NCBI GenBank assembly: GCA_964035545.1
Contig: OZ037771.1
Location: 1,967,628-2,031,627 of the forward strand
Reading direction: 5' to 3'
Source of the DNA: Bugula neritina
Lineage: Eukaryota > Bryozoa > Gymnolaemata > Cheilostomatida > Bugulidae
Length of the DNA: 64,000 nt
Below are positions 1-11,929 of the stretch, piece by piece. Below the pieces are notes generated by a model, which worked only from the letters and a program-made list of their open reading frames with translations, did not search any database and was not told the DNA's origin. The translations under genes were made by a program, and so were the position numbers. How positions within the stretch are numbered: position 1 is the stretch's first letter; each line of letters starts with the position of its first letter.

Positions 1-2377
1 TAAAATCTGACGTAGAAATTTATTTATTTTGCGTGTAAAGGGGAAAGCGTTCACATCGTCATGGGCGTACTGTTCCTTGGTGTCAGCTGACGGCTCCAAA
101 CACCTGCTACACTTGTCACCTGCCACTAAAGACAATGTCACTGACGCCAATATCAACATTCTGAAGAACAAGATATCCTTGGCCATCAGATCACACATCA
201 ACAAATATTACCAGGTGTGTTATCTCCCTTGATTTCTTAGGTAGCTTACATCATTCATGCAATAGACAGTATGACCTTTTCAAGCTGTGAATTCAATATA
301 TCATAATGATAATATAATTGGTTCTGCACATATTTTTATGGGATGAGCTTTGATTTTCATTGGCTATAAGCTAAATGATTAGCCAATTACACGCAGCCTA
401 TGAAAGAAACAGACACTTGACCTTTCTGTAACCCTAGACTCTACTTCCTCCACTGCTTGTGTTCTTCCTATCAGGGAATGTAACGAGGAAACAGCTGGTT
501 ATGTAAACATGACTCTTGAATTCATTGGTGGGGAATACCGTGTTGCATCATTCTACAGTCGCACTCAAAGTTGTCTGCTGCAACTCCACATCTCCATGTT
601 ACATCATCTCTCCTTTCCAACCCTGTAATATTATTTTGTTCACAGCGTGTGGCCATTTCCAGATGTTCAATGCAGTTGATTACAAGTTGACTTTGTGTTG
701 CGGAGAAATTCACTTTGTATCATTACTGTGCAATAGCACTTCATTTACACTTCACGCTGAATATTGGGAATTTATATTTGTGCAATGTAGAGCATTTTAT
801 GCATATCAGTGGCTTGCTTTTAGTAAAATTATTTAATATGGTTTGTATTTTTAAAATAGAAGTCATTTTTCTAGAAGTTTATTGAAAGTTTGTGTTTGTC
901 TGTAGGGTTGGTTGAAATGTGAAGACTCAGCCTGTGGTCACAGGACTCGGAGGGTCCCGCTTCAACTCTACAGAGGCCGGCCTGTCTGTCCTGCATGCAC
1001 TAAGGCTGCTCTGGTGCAGGAGGTAACATTCTACTTGTTGGGTTTCACTCCATTCCCCCCACTTGTCTCGTGTAATGAAAAGGTTATGGAAAACTAGTAG
1101 GCTAGTCTAGTTGGATATGTCTACATATACTAACATCTGTGTTTTTGACCAATCAGTGAAGTGGATAAAAATAGAAATTCTGTGATGCATTATTTAATCA
1201 TAGTGATGTAACCCTGGAGATAAATAACTCATTATTATCAGAGTATCTGAAGGGAAGTTATTCACTCCCTGCTTTTCATCACACACCCTGTTTGCCTGCT
1301 TCACCCCAGTCAGTCTGCTGTGTGAATCACATACTCTCTCTCTTTATAGCGAAGAGTGATAGAATACAAATAATATATACTAGTAATACGTGTAATATAT
1401 ACTAGTAATATGTGTAATATATGCTAGTAATATATGTAACGTATACTAGTAATACGTGTAATATATACTAGTAATACGTGTAATATATACTAGTAATACG
1501 TGTAATATATACTAGTAATACGTGTAATATATACTAGTAATATGTGTAATATATGCTAGTAATACGCGTAATATATGCTAGTAATACGTGTAATATATGC
1601 TAGTAATACGTGTAATATATGCTAGTAATACGTGTAATATATGCTAGTAATACGTGTAATATATGCCAGTAATACGTGTAATATATACTCATTCAGAAGC
1701 TGTTGTATGTTTGCAGTTCACAGAGTCGATGCTCTACGACCAGCTCTGCTTCTACAAGTACATATTTGACCTCTCCAGGAGACCCAAGTCAGGTGAGATC
1801 TGTTAGCAGATTGGCTAGACATCATTGCTGAAAGGATGTTGCAAGTAGCGGACAACTCTAGCTTAAATAGGAATAATGGTGTATTGTGATGTAATATACT
1901 GGGTAGATATGCAGTGAAAAATATGTGATGAAGGTTTTTTTAACAATTTTAAACCTCCCAAATCTCTACATTTATGCTAAATAAAGTTGTAGTACACTGT
2001 CCCATTAAACAGGTATTCTTTGTCTGTTTGGATAAATTCTATTTCTTGTGTGCGCATTTTCACTGGATTTGTAGCATTATTTTGTTGATAGCGCAAAGTT
2101 TAAGGACAAGTATGTAAGATAAATTCAACGTTGATTGTTGAGATTAAGATGTTTGAGTTGTCCCCCCACTACTGAATATTAGTTATTGATCTCTATTCGT
2201 TCTTCTGCAGACAAACACTGGAGTCGAGACTTGGACGTTGAAAGACTACATGACAAGATGACTGAGTTTATGAACACAAAGTTAGAGAGCAGTGCATACG
2301 GTCACATTGATCTCCACAAACTCTTTTCTAAGATTGTACTCCCGGGAACTGTGTTGTCCACAGCGACCAGAGGTTGA
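1..2377 (+). CDS. POLA1: DNA polymerase alpha catalytic subunit, 3' end (partial)
   Basis: This is the C-terminal part of the replicative polymerase that extends RNA primers together with primase. Exons seen: one ending at 214 (its left edge is unsure), 906-1022, 1717-1792 and 2211-2377; phases 0, 0 and 1 agree and the stop is TGA at 2375-2377. The exon at 906 encodes GWLKCEDSACGHRTRR followed by RPVCPACTK, the second C-terminal zinc-binding motif of B-family Pol alpha (CX4C then CX2C). The next exon encodes LYDQLCFYKYIFD, also typical of the family. The end, around HIDLHKLFSKIV, matches the usual Pol alpha C-terminus. The catalytic domain lies to the left of the window. The exon ending at 214 carries ISLAIRSHINKYYQ, but the cysteines of the first zinc motif are not evident in it. 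Identification is firm; the first exon is uncertain. Confidence 0.88.
1360..1690. repeat. 22-bp minisatellite in a POLA1 intron
   Basis: About fourteen near-identical units of TAATATATACTAGTAATACG plus TG fill most of the intron between the exons ending at 1022 and starting at 1717. Variants alternate between TACTAG and TGCTAG. It ends about 30 bases before the acceptor. Confidence 0.9.
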
Positions 2378-3088
2378 GCTATTTCATTGCGCTGCTGTTA
2401 TCCTTGCTTGTATGTACTTTTTATTTGTTTATACTTGTGATATTATGTTTGTATTTATTTTAATCAAATATATGACATTATTTTATTACTACTGCATGTT
2501 ATATCAATTTACTCTCCTCCTCTCCCTGTAGATATGTGATGGACATGTTTTCAGCCCGCAGTAAATAGTTGCTGGACAAACTTGATATATTAGTCAATCA
2601 GCTACTACAGACTGCACGCTTGTTCATACAAGTTCAGAAAATTATTCTGTTAGCCAGAAAATAGGCATACTCAAAGAAATTTAGCTCTAAACTTCAAGGA
2701 TTTTTGTTTTATTGTGCTTTTGTTGATTGCTCAGGTCTTGTGACTTTCATATTTTTGGGAAACCCAACTAGTTACGTAATAGTATAGTAATTTATAGTTT
2801 TGTATTATAAACAATATGTAATAACAGTAATAATCATGTGAGGTAACCTTGTCTTTTTCATCAACTATAAATAGAATAACATGTTTCCATTTGTGACAAA
2901 GCCTACTAACATTTGTTATCCGTGCGCCCAAACTAAATAGGCACATCCTATTGGCTATTTGTTGATTGTATTACAAATCAGACCCTATTTAAGTGGCTGC
3001 TACTGCTGGATAGGCAATTAGTGGTTTGTGAACCCTGTGCATTCAAATCTCACTGTTCAAAACAACACAAGAGTATTCAGTCTTGAGC
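2378..3088. other. Intergenic: POLA1 3' flank and promoter side of C4-like gene A
   Basis: No coding potential on either strand. It should hold the POLA1 3' UTR and the 5' UTR and promoter of gene A. I see no clear AATAAA just after the POLA1 stop and no convincing TATA box at the usual distance from the gene A start codon. Confidence 0.5.
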
Positions 3089-6000
3089 ATGGAGAAAGAA
3101 CGCACTTGCCAAAAGTGTAGTGACAACTCTAAACAAACATTATCATGGGTGTTGAGGATTTCTTGTATTACAACCATACTTGGTTGCCTTGCCTGGTATG
3201 GCGTGGAAATATACCTCATGCAACAAAGACTTGAGTCTCTGACAATAACCCTTCACAGACTGCAAGACTCGGGAGGCATCCAGGTGGCACCAATCAATGA
3301 CTCACCGGTGAGTGAAGACATAATATTATTTTGTGAAACTTAAGTTTTTGCTGCACTGAAACTTCACACCAGAATATCTTAATATCAAATGAAAAGGTTC
3401 AGGTTTCTTGAGCTATGAATTCTAGTTGAGTAAATACAATTGTTAGGGGTGATTATATACCTGTCCTTTATGCTATAATATTTGCTTTATAGAATATAGC
3501 CTAGGGTTCAAGCAACCACAATTGATGTTAAATAAAATGTATTTGGGTCATTTTACTTATTTTAGTACGCACTGGAAATCTCCAGTTTTTAGCTATTTTT
3601 CACAAATTAGCTGCTAATGAACAAGGGCTTTTGCCTAAAAGTAGTAAAATATGAATGGATACACCGAAATAATCAAGGTTCTTCTTAATTTTGCTTGATT
3701 TCCCATGTTTTTTCTTAATTATTTAGCAGCTTTTGATTGCAGAGTGTTATGAAAAAACATAACTTTCCGAAATCAGAAGTGGCTGAACAATTAGAAAAAA
3801 ACATGGGAAATCAAGCAAAATTAAAAAAACTCAATTATTTAGGTGTGTTCATTCATATTTTACTAGTTTTAGGCAAAAAACCCATGTTCATTAGCAGCTA
3901 AATTGTAAAAAATAGCTAAAAACTGGAGATTTCCAGTGTGTACTAAATCAAGTAAAATGACCCACTTTCATTTGAACTCCCAGATTGACATGATGAAAGT
4001 AGTCATAGAGTTATTTGGGGGGAAGATCTCCCATATCACCAGTTTAATCACCATCTTGCTATGTAACAGGCGTTTGTTTATCAGTTTTGAGGAGTTTAAT
4101 GTAGCCCACTACAAATTCAACGTGTGCTCAATCAATACAAATTCTCCATTTCTCTTTTCTTTTTACCTGTTTTTACAACAAGATGCTATAACTACCCAAA
4201 GTAAGAAATGGGTGGTCAAATTTCACTTGAAACTGCCTTCAAGTGCGATATGTTTGGTGACTTGGCTATGTGCCAAACTGACTGCTATTGCATAACTTTA
4301 TCAGCATGCCTTGTGTTATACTCATCCTTAGCCTTGGGTCAATGACTTGTTTACAGTTCTAATAGCTGAGCAACTGGAGTTCAACAAGGAAAGCCATTCT
4401 ATTGTACATTCACTGTGTTGAGAAATAAATAGCTATTATATGCCTCTTGCCAACATTCTTGTATAAATCTTTCTAAAAGCAGCGCAGAGTTGGGGGTAAC
4501 TGAATGCAGTAGTTCGAGGTTTTTGAGTTTGCAGTTTAGGTTGGAAGGTTGCACTTAGTCACCCCCAACCTGAGGCTGCTTATAGATGGTTTCTTCTCTT
4601 GCGCTATCTGAGGGAATTTCTCACTATTTTACAGAAGTCATTGATGGAGGTGCTGAAAAGATCTGTACGGAGTCAGTCTAGCAAAAAGAGACGCAATTCG
4701 GGAAATCGAAGAAACTCATTCCGATCTTTGAGTGAAGACATTCTCTCCACGCAGACGTAAGATTTGTAGCTCTATCTTTGCTCAGTTAATAGCGAGACAG
4801 CTGGGAGAAATGCACACTCTCACATGTTCTAGAATATTCTAGTGTGTTCTAGAATAGTGGATGAAATTCTGTCTGTCTCCTGTCCACATGTCACAATACA
4901 ATGCTAAATTATCTCATAATTGTGTAATCTGGGGCTGAAAGGATGTGTTCATTCTCTTAGCCTTAGTTTATAGTTTCAAGTACTGTATATTACCTGCTGC
5001 CACCCGTTTACAGGATCTGTAATAACCTTTGCTCCCTGGGCTACAGGCAAAGCAACAGGAAATTCTCTATTATAATCAAATTAAATCTACTTGACTAGCC
5101 TATTACATGCATTGTATAGTGGAGAGTCTTATCTCAATGAATCATCAGATAGAAATCTGCACATACTGGTTTGTTGACAATAAACATATGTTGTCTAGCA
5201 CTGAATAAAAACACTTGAATGTTCTACAATCTATATGATATTTCTGTGTGTTTTAGAAACTCAGCCCTTAGTGGTAGCAGCACTACAACCACTGCTGCTG
5301 CAGCTGCTGCTGCAGCTGCTGCTGCTGCTGCCACTGTGATAAACAGCACAGTAACACCCCCTGGGGTCTTGTTCAGTTCTCTATCAGAAACTCAAACAGT
5401 TGCTGACTCGAAGCTGCCACTGACATCTGGTTTCACTACAGACTTCCCATTTCTCGATTTTCTGAAGAAGTCGAAACCTACAGACGAGATCGACTCTCTG
5501 TTTGCAGGTCTCGCGACGGTCCCGTACTCGGATTTGGAAGATCACAGTAGCTCTTTCCTCCCCGACATCAAAACCTTGTCAAAACTTGTCATCGACACGT
5601 CAGGCAGTGCCACAGCAGCTGGTGAGTTCGCTGTCATAAAATATTTCGGTTGTTTACATAGTCATACCATTATTTGAAACCTGGCATAAATATTTTACTC
5701 TTTCGAAATCCATAAATTATTGGCTAATATTTAAATTGAAGAACAAAAATGATAATTTTAATGTTGTAATAGCATTTCTTAGACATTGACTCAATCCTTG
5801 TTTTGAAAGTTTTGTTTTTTGGATCAAAACCAAATATTTTCTTTATGAATGGTTTTATGGCAGCAGCCTATCTCTGAGTAGAAATTGTGCAAAAACATAA
5901 ACTTAGTTTTATCGAGCTATGCGGACAAAATCAAAAATCCGTTATACGTTTAAGTAATGTTGAACTTTTAGGCTATGAGATGAACTTGGGTATACGAGGA

Positions 6001-6726
6001 CAATTTGGAAAATTGACATAAAATACTTGCCAAGCATTTTTCTCTCTTAGATAAGGAATTTACCTTTCTTTAAGGTCAAGTGTACTGCAATAGTTATGGA
6101 GTTATCTTTCCTTTCTGCAAATTCTGCAAAATTGTTTATAGCCAATCAGATTTTTGTTCAAGGGTTGTCTACCCCCTTTTTAAAAAGCAGTTTTATAGCT
6201 AAAAAACCTTCTTTTTTAGTCAAGTTTCTCCTAAAGTGATTGTGGGGTTATTTATCTTGAGCTAGAGTCAAAATAACCACAACTAGTTGTATTGGAAAGT
6301 GTGTTATTCCCCTAGAAAGTGTATTTGACAAAGCAATTTAATAGGTAGCACAACTCCTTTGATCTTGCATATACTATTCACAAAACATTTACAAGAGTTG
6401 TTCTCTCTATATTCTGCCTCGCATCAGTTGCATACCTCACAATGTGGTATTACAGTCAGCCTATCATGAGTCTAACTGACTTTCTTGAAAATTGCTGCTG
6501 GTCAACATCGAATTTAGGGAAAATTCTGCCGCTTTTATATGCCATCAGCTTTTTCTGGTTACCTTCATATACAAAATGGTGTTCATAGTTTTTTGTGTTT
6601 CAGGCTCCACGTTCACCAGATGGGGTTTGCCTTCCTGTCCCCACAATGCACATGCGATATATTCAGGTATGATCATGTTCTTAATGATACTGGTTTAGTA
6701 AATTTATATATACACACACAGCACAC

Positions 6727-6768
<42 letters not shown>

Positions 6769-6806
6769 CACACGCACACACACACATACACACACAGCAC
6801 ACACAC

Positions 6807-6845
<39 letters not shown>

Positions 6846-6887
6846 CACACACACACACACACATACACACACACAGCACACACACAC

Positions 6888-6923
<36 letters not shown>

Positions 6924-8964
6924 CACACACACACACACACACACGCACACACACACACACACAAGTCAAAGTATCTGATTTATAGTGATAAATCATTTTG
7001 AATAAGTTTCAAGAAACATTTTTGCCAGAGATGTTTATATTATACTAGTGTAGCACCTGTTGGTCCTATTTGTGGGTTGAATTAACTGCCCCCCACTACT
7101 ATTTAGATGTATTCTATTATTTCAGGCTATGCAGCGGCTGCCTATGACGCTGTCGGGTACGGAGGTTCAACTGAACTGGAATGTCTGCCACTAGACCCGA
7201 CGTGGCACAAGAACGCCAACAGCTCTTCCCAGTCTTCTTCCAACACTTTCATTACCGCTGCCAAGTTTTACCTCGGTATGCAAAGTCAGCATTAAAACAT
7301 AATATTGTACAATACTGACTATATTATATCGTATAGTATGTATATAGTCAGTATTGTATATAGTCAGTATTGTATAGTCAACATTATTTTAAATACAAGT
7401 CTGTTTTCTTTTATGTTAGTAAAACTTCTTTTTACCATATTATTATATATTACATAATATAATATTATGTAATAATATAATGCATAAGATAATGAATATA
7501 TAATATAATGTTATATAACTTATGTTTTACAATATAAATCGTTTCCATGGTGAACCAGCCTACTGAGATATTGCAGGTAGTCATACTGATATATTGTAGG
7601 TGTTCATACTGATATATTGCAGGTAGTCATAATGATGTATTGTAGGAAGTCATACTGATATATTGTAGGTGATCATACTGATATTTTGTAGGTGATCATA
7701 CTGATATGTTGTAGTTAGTTATACGAATATATTGCAGGTAGTCATACTTATATATTGTAGGTAGTCATACTGATATATTGCAGGTAGTCATACTGATATA
7801 TTGTAGGTAGTCATACTGATATATTCAAACTAGGATCCCTGCCAGACAATCAAGTGATCCCCTGTGCTGTTTGCCTAATAGTCAGATCACCTGTCGTAAG
7901 TTTTACTCATTCTTTAAACCTATTTCACTTTGCTCTTTGCCACATACATAGTATTATATACCATGTTATTGCAGCAACTAAGAATTTTCAAGTATACGTC
8001 ATATTTCAATATACAACGCATATATTTTCATCTACTTTATTTTAATCTTCCGCTAATTTTATAGCAATACTATATTCTAATATCCATTCTACATGTTGTT
8101 GCTGTTTATGAAGTTTTATGTTGGTATTCAGTTGATGATTCCTGGAAGAGTAGAGTGTCCAAGTCAGTGGATGATGGAGTACAGTGGATACCTGATGTCT
8201 ACTCCAGGTAAGTCCAGCTACAGCGGATACCTTAAGTTAACATACTGTTAGCAACTTCTCTGTTTAGGAATGGTATAATAATTCCAATGTTTATTCTCAT
8301 ATCCTTTGTACTTATTTAAACTAAGTTGCCAGCTGGAGTTTGGCTAAAGTTAGTCAACTAAATAATATAAAAATTTTGTATATCAACATGTTGTCCTGTG
8401 ATGAAACAACTCCCACATAGTACAGTAGTAATGCAGCCATATGCCTCCTGAAATTCTAGAAATACTTTTATTAGAAAAGCTGTAAAAACTGAAAACTAGT
8501 AATCGTAATTCTTTTTATAACATTTTGATTTTCATATGATTGGAAAACTTTAGAGTTATTAAGATTTGGTAACTTTTGAAATATATTTCGCAAGAAAACG
8601 AAGAAAATCTTGCATAAAGTATTTATAGTATGCTATAACCTTCTTATTCTCATCTGTGTATCTTTTATGCTAGTTAGTTTCAGTAATTTCCAGCTAAGTA
8701 ATTTAAACCCTACTTTTGCACTGGCAACATTTCTCTACAGATGTAACATAGTGTCTTGTAATTTTAGGAGTAGCCTCAGAGTATTACTTTTCCTCAAAGA
8801 ATTACTGTGTGGATGATGATCCAGACTTCTATACAGGACATAATGATGCCCATGGACTAAAGCTAACATTTGTGCAGGCTGGCCATTGCTATAACAATGA
8901 ACTGCCTTGTAGGGATTACACAAAGGAGAATATTCTGGGTTGTACAGTATGCTCCAAACTCTGA
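3089..8964 (+). CDS. C4-like type II membrane protein, paralog A
   Basis: Eight exons: 3089-3307, 4635-4756, 5257-5621, 6604-6666, 7126-7275, 7807-7895, 8132-8207, 8768-8964. The phases close in frame at 426 aa. The ATG at 3089 is the first in the exon. Residues 1-19 are a short tail with CXXC; about 20-43 is a hydrophobic segment with no signal-peptide cleavage pattern, so a type II membrane anchor is inferred. The stalk holds basic clusters (KRSVRS, KKRR) and 13 alanines near residue 127. From about 236 the C-terminal domain resembles sponge short-chain collagen C4: FTRWG, IYSGYAAAAY, LECLP, CAVC, LMIPG, EYSGYLMS, NYCVDDDP, GCTVCSKL, with ten cysteines. No Gly-X-Y repeat is present. The exon 6 acceptor was chosen because it gives GSHTDIFKL, matching GAHTSLFPL in paralog B. 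Function unknown; an extracellular matrix or adhesion role is inference. Confidence 0.85.
3544..3964. mobile_element. Foldback (MITE-like) element in intron 1 of gene A
   Basis: Arms 3544-3751 and about 3757-3964 are reverse complements over nearly their whole length, around a short A-rich centre. Both outer ends read TGGGTCATTTTACTT inward, and the next blocks (ACTGGAAATCTCCAG, TTAGCTGCTAATGAACA, TTGCTTGATTTCCCATG) recur inverted. No coding sequence and no clear target duplication. A non-autonomous foldback or MITE-type transposon is the best explanation. Confidence 0.8.
4474..4590. repeat. Short foldback repeat, family 2, copy 1
   Basis: The left arm AGCAGCGCAGAGTTGGGGGT is matched by the inverted right arm near 4556-4583 (ACCCCCAACCTGAGGCTGCT). 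It lies in intron 1 of gene A. A diverged relative with the same plan is at about 23773-23910. Probably a small MITE-like family. Confidence 0.55.
6709..6963. repeat. (CA)n microsatellite with interruptions
   Basis: About 250 bases of CA dinucleotides, broken by GCA, CGCA and TACA variants, in gene A intron 4, starting about 40 bases after the exon 4 donor. Long frames through it on both strands are artefacts. Confidence 0.97.
7570..7829. repeat. 23-bp minisatellite copying the exon 6 acceptor of gene A
   Basis: Eleven units, with junction points every 23 bases at 7577, 7600, 7623, 7646, 7669, 7692, 7715, 7738, 7761, 7784 and 7807. The unit is ATATTGTAG then GTAGTCATACTG. The last junction, 7807, is the acceptor used in the model, so the repeat consists of copies of the intron end plus exon 6 start. 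In the last copy TTGTAG has become TTCAAA, which leaves the frame open. Confidence 0.88.
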
Positions 8965-8969
8965 GCCAG

Positions 8970-9185
8970 TCTATGCTATTATATACTACTCCATTATATA
9001 ATAATCTATTATATATTAATCTATTATATATTATTATATTATATATCACACTATTATATATATATTACTATATTATATATTACTCTATTATATATTACTC
9101 TATTATATATTACTATATTATATATTGCACTAATATATATCACTCTATAATACGTATCTATTATACTCTACTATACTCAGTCTAG
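8970..9185. repeat. AT-rich imperfect repeats in the gene A 3' UTR
   Basis: Irregular copies of CTATTATATATTA follow the gene A stop codon. They are low-complexity and would lie in the 3' UTR, upstream of the polyadenylation signal near 9447. Confidence 0.7.
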
Positions 9186-9446
9186 TTTTTGTCCCAAGTG
9201 CAATAGATCTCAATATCTTGGATGAAATGAATATTGAGATAAAAATATAAACAAAATACAAATGTAAATAAAACTATTTATATGCCAATTTGTGATTGTT
9301 GCATGCAATGTAAAATGTCATGTTTTTTTGTAATTTACGTAAACCTGATCACTGTCACGTGTATATATGTATTTATGTATAAAATGTCAAATTAATTATT
9401 TATGTTTCTGAAACTTTTTAATTGTAATTTTGAATTTTTTGCATTG

Positions 9447-9452
9447 AATAAA
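9447..9452 (+). terminator. Probable polyadenylation signal of gene A
   Basis: AATAAA followed by a GT/T-rich stretch, about 480 bases after the gene A stop and about 335 bases before the gene B start codon. Confidence 0.5.
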
Positions 9453-9787
9453 GTTTTTGTTAGTACAAACACTTCAAAGTAACTGACTATACTGCTACAA
9501 TTGTTACATTTGCACTCTTTGTTGGAAAACAACATACTACTACTGCTACTACTTTAAGAAAGCTCCACTTCCTTATTAACTCTACCCTACTAGTAATTAT
9601 ACTAAAATCTTGCAGAATATTACACTTTAATAGCCTTAATTTCCTCACACGCTGGTTGTTTTTCTGCTCCAGCTTACGCGATTAATTAGGATTTACTTTT
9701 AAGCCAAATCCTTTCATTATCACCTGCTCGTAGTCATGGCAACATCCTTGTTAGCTACTTCTGCTCACTACCACTTTGCCTGCCAAG
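9453..9787. other. Intergenic between genes A and B
   Basis: No coding signal. It must contain the promoter and 5' UTR of gene B, as the paralogs are separated by only about 0.8 kb from stop to start codon. No unmistakable core promoter motif seen. Confidence 0.45.
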
Positions 9788-11850
9788 ATGGCTGAGAAGG
9801 TCAGGGAAGTTTTAGACAGCGACTATAAAGGTGCTAGTTTGAAGCTACTTTTAGCTCTGCTCAGCGTTACCTTTGTTTCCTACTGTCTTTATGAGATACA
9901 GAGTCTCAAGGTCATTGTACAAAAGCAGCAACAGTGTGTATCTGTTATAGAGGTCAAAGGAAATGTAAGTTTGTTGCTAGATATTAATTGCAGGTAAAAA
10001 TGATGCTTCAGCTAAGCTGAAACTCAATATCGACATTTCTCTGTTTTAGATGTTAGTACTGAGTATGATATTTTTAAGTAATGGTGATATAATTTTTTCT
10101 TAATTACTGTGCAAGGTGTTTCCCAGATTTCTAACTAGCCATTTAATTTTTTCTTAGAAAAGTCATTTTGTTGTACACAATAATTAACTAGTGTGACTTA
10201 ATTATTAGCTATGCAGTCCACAATACTCTAGTTATACATGTGTTATATTATAATGCCATCTCCTTCTTTGGAAAACCTAAACGAACTTTGTAACAAAGTG
10301 TTTGGGTTTTTCCAGAATAGTGATGGCAGAGTTCTAAAACCAGTAGTAGCAGCTGACACTTATTACTCTGCAAGGCATTTATTAAAGGTCAATTCATTCT
10401 TTTTTAAAACGCAGTACTGCAATAGTTCAACCTATAACCTGAACATTAGACTGTTTATATGTTAACTTCAGCATGAATGTTAATCTAGTTTTAGCTCTTT
10501 GGTAATTATATTTTATAAGAATATAAAAAATATTAAGTATTTTTGCATAAATACAGACTTTAACTGCTTCATATCTGGTATTTATAGATACTATGTATCT
10601 ACTAAAAATCAAGTTTCTTTGGTAACTTCATCTTACCCACTATACACCTAACTCTAGTTTAATAAACTATTACATAACAAATTCTGAAAACCACAGCATA
10701 ATTATTTTGCAGGCATTATTGCATTATCGCATTTAAGAAAATGAGAAAGTATTGACATTGATTTAGCAAAGGCACAGACACTAAGGCGTACTTTATATTT
10801 TAAATGTTATAATGTATTTGTTATTATAAAAATGTTGTTTTCAGGAAGTAATAAAAGCTTCAAAAAGAGCCATCAACAGAGATGCTGTTCAACCTCGATT
10901 AAACTCCTCCATTTCACAGCTTAGGTATCTCACGCTTTTTAACTTTAAACTAACCAACAACACCTACAGTTTACCATCAGTTTGAAGATTTATTTTTAGT
11001 TCAAGTAATCTTTCATTAGGGCTATATAATAAGCTATATCTATTAATGTAGCATATAAAAGAAAATAAATGCATTTAAAATAAGCTCCCAACAGTGCATA
11101 ACTATCATAATATATTAGCATTTTCTGGCAAATGACTTTGAAGTGATATTAAATTTCCAATATCATAATATGCTTGTATGACATTTTCATTTCATTGGTT
11201 TAGAATTAATTAATAAACGCTACCTTGTTTAATAATGATATTTGTAATTAAAATTATATATAAATTCAATTAAATTATCAAAAAATTGTGGATACTGCAT
11301 TAATTAGTCCTATTTGTACATTTTGTCTATAAAGCAGCCTATAATTATTTATAATATAGTTCTAATAGCTTCTATTTTTTTATTCTATAGCTTTCAGCAC
11401 TACATATTGTAACATATTGCTTAGGCATTTATCGTGCCTTTTAACAAATATATATATATTTAATTGATTTCATTTGCCAACTTGGAAAAATAAAAAAAAT
11501 TTGCTTCCTTTAAGACTGACACTGCAATCAGATCTTAATTACAAAATTCATTACCTTATATAATATGTATTATGCCATTAAAACCAAACATAGCTATATT
11601 TCTATCATCCAGAAAATGAAAGCACCAAGTGTATGCAATCTGCATGTATGATGGTTTTAAATACACAAAGCTTCTAGTTTATTTTTCAATAACTAATTAG
11701 TTTCATATATATTCATACGTAGCATATCATTCAATAACTTATTTTAATAGAAATGATGTGGGACAACAAGATAATGGTCAACAAAGAATAGCAAATCGTG
11801 GCACTGGTACTTTTATGGTACCACCTACAGACAACACAGGTACTGTTTAC

Positions 11851-11929
<79 letters not shown>

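Noticed and set aside
3936-4295. 119-codon plus-strand frame
   Set aside because: It starts in the right arm of the foldback element and runs through intron 1 of gene A; no domain, no splice support.
6539-6996. Open frames of His-Thr or Cys-Val repeats on both strands
   Set aside because: They are translations of the CA/GT microsatellite and have no start context or conservation.
7834-7895. Shorter gene A exon 6 starting after AAACTAG at 7833
   Set aside because: It is in frame too, but loses nine codons that align with the paralogs (GSHTDIFKL); 7807 was preferred.
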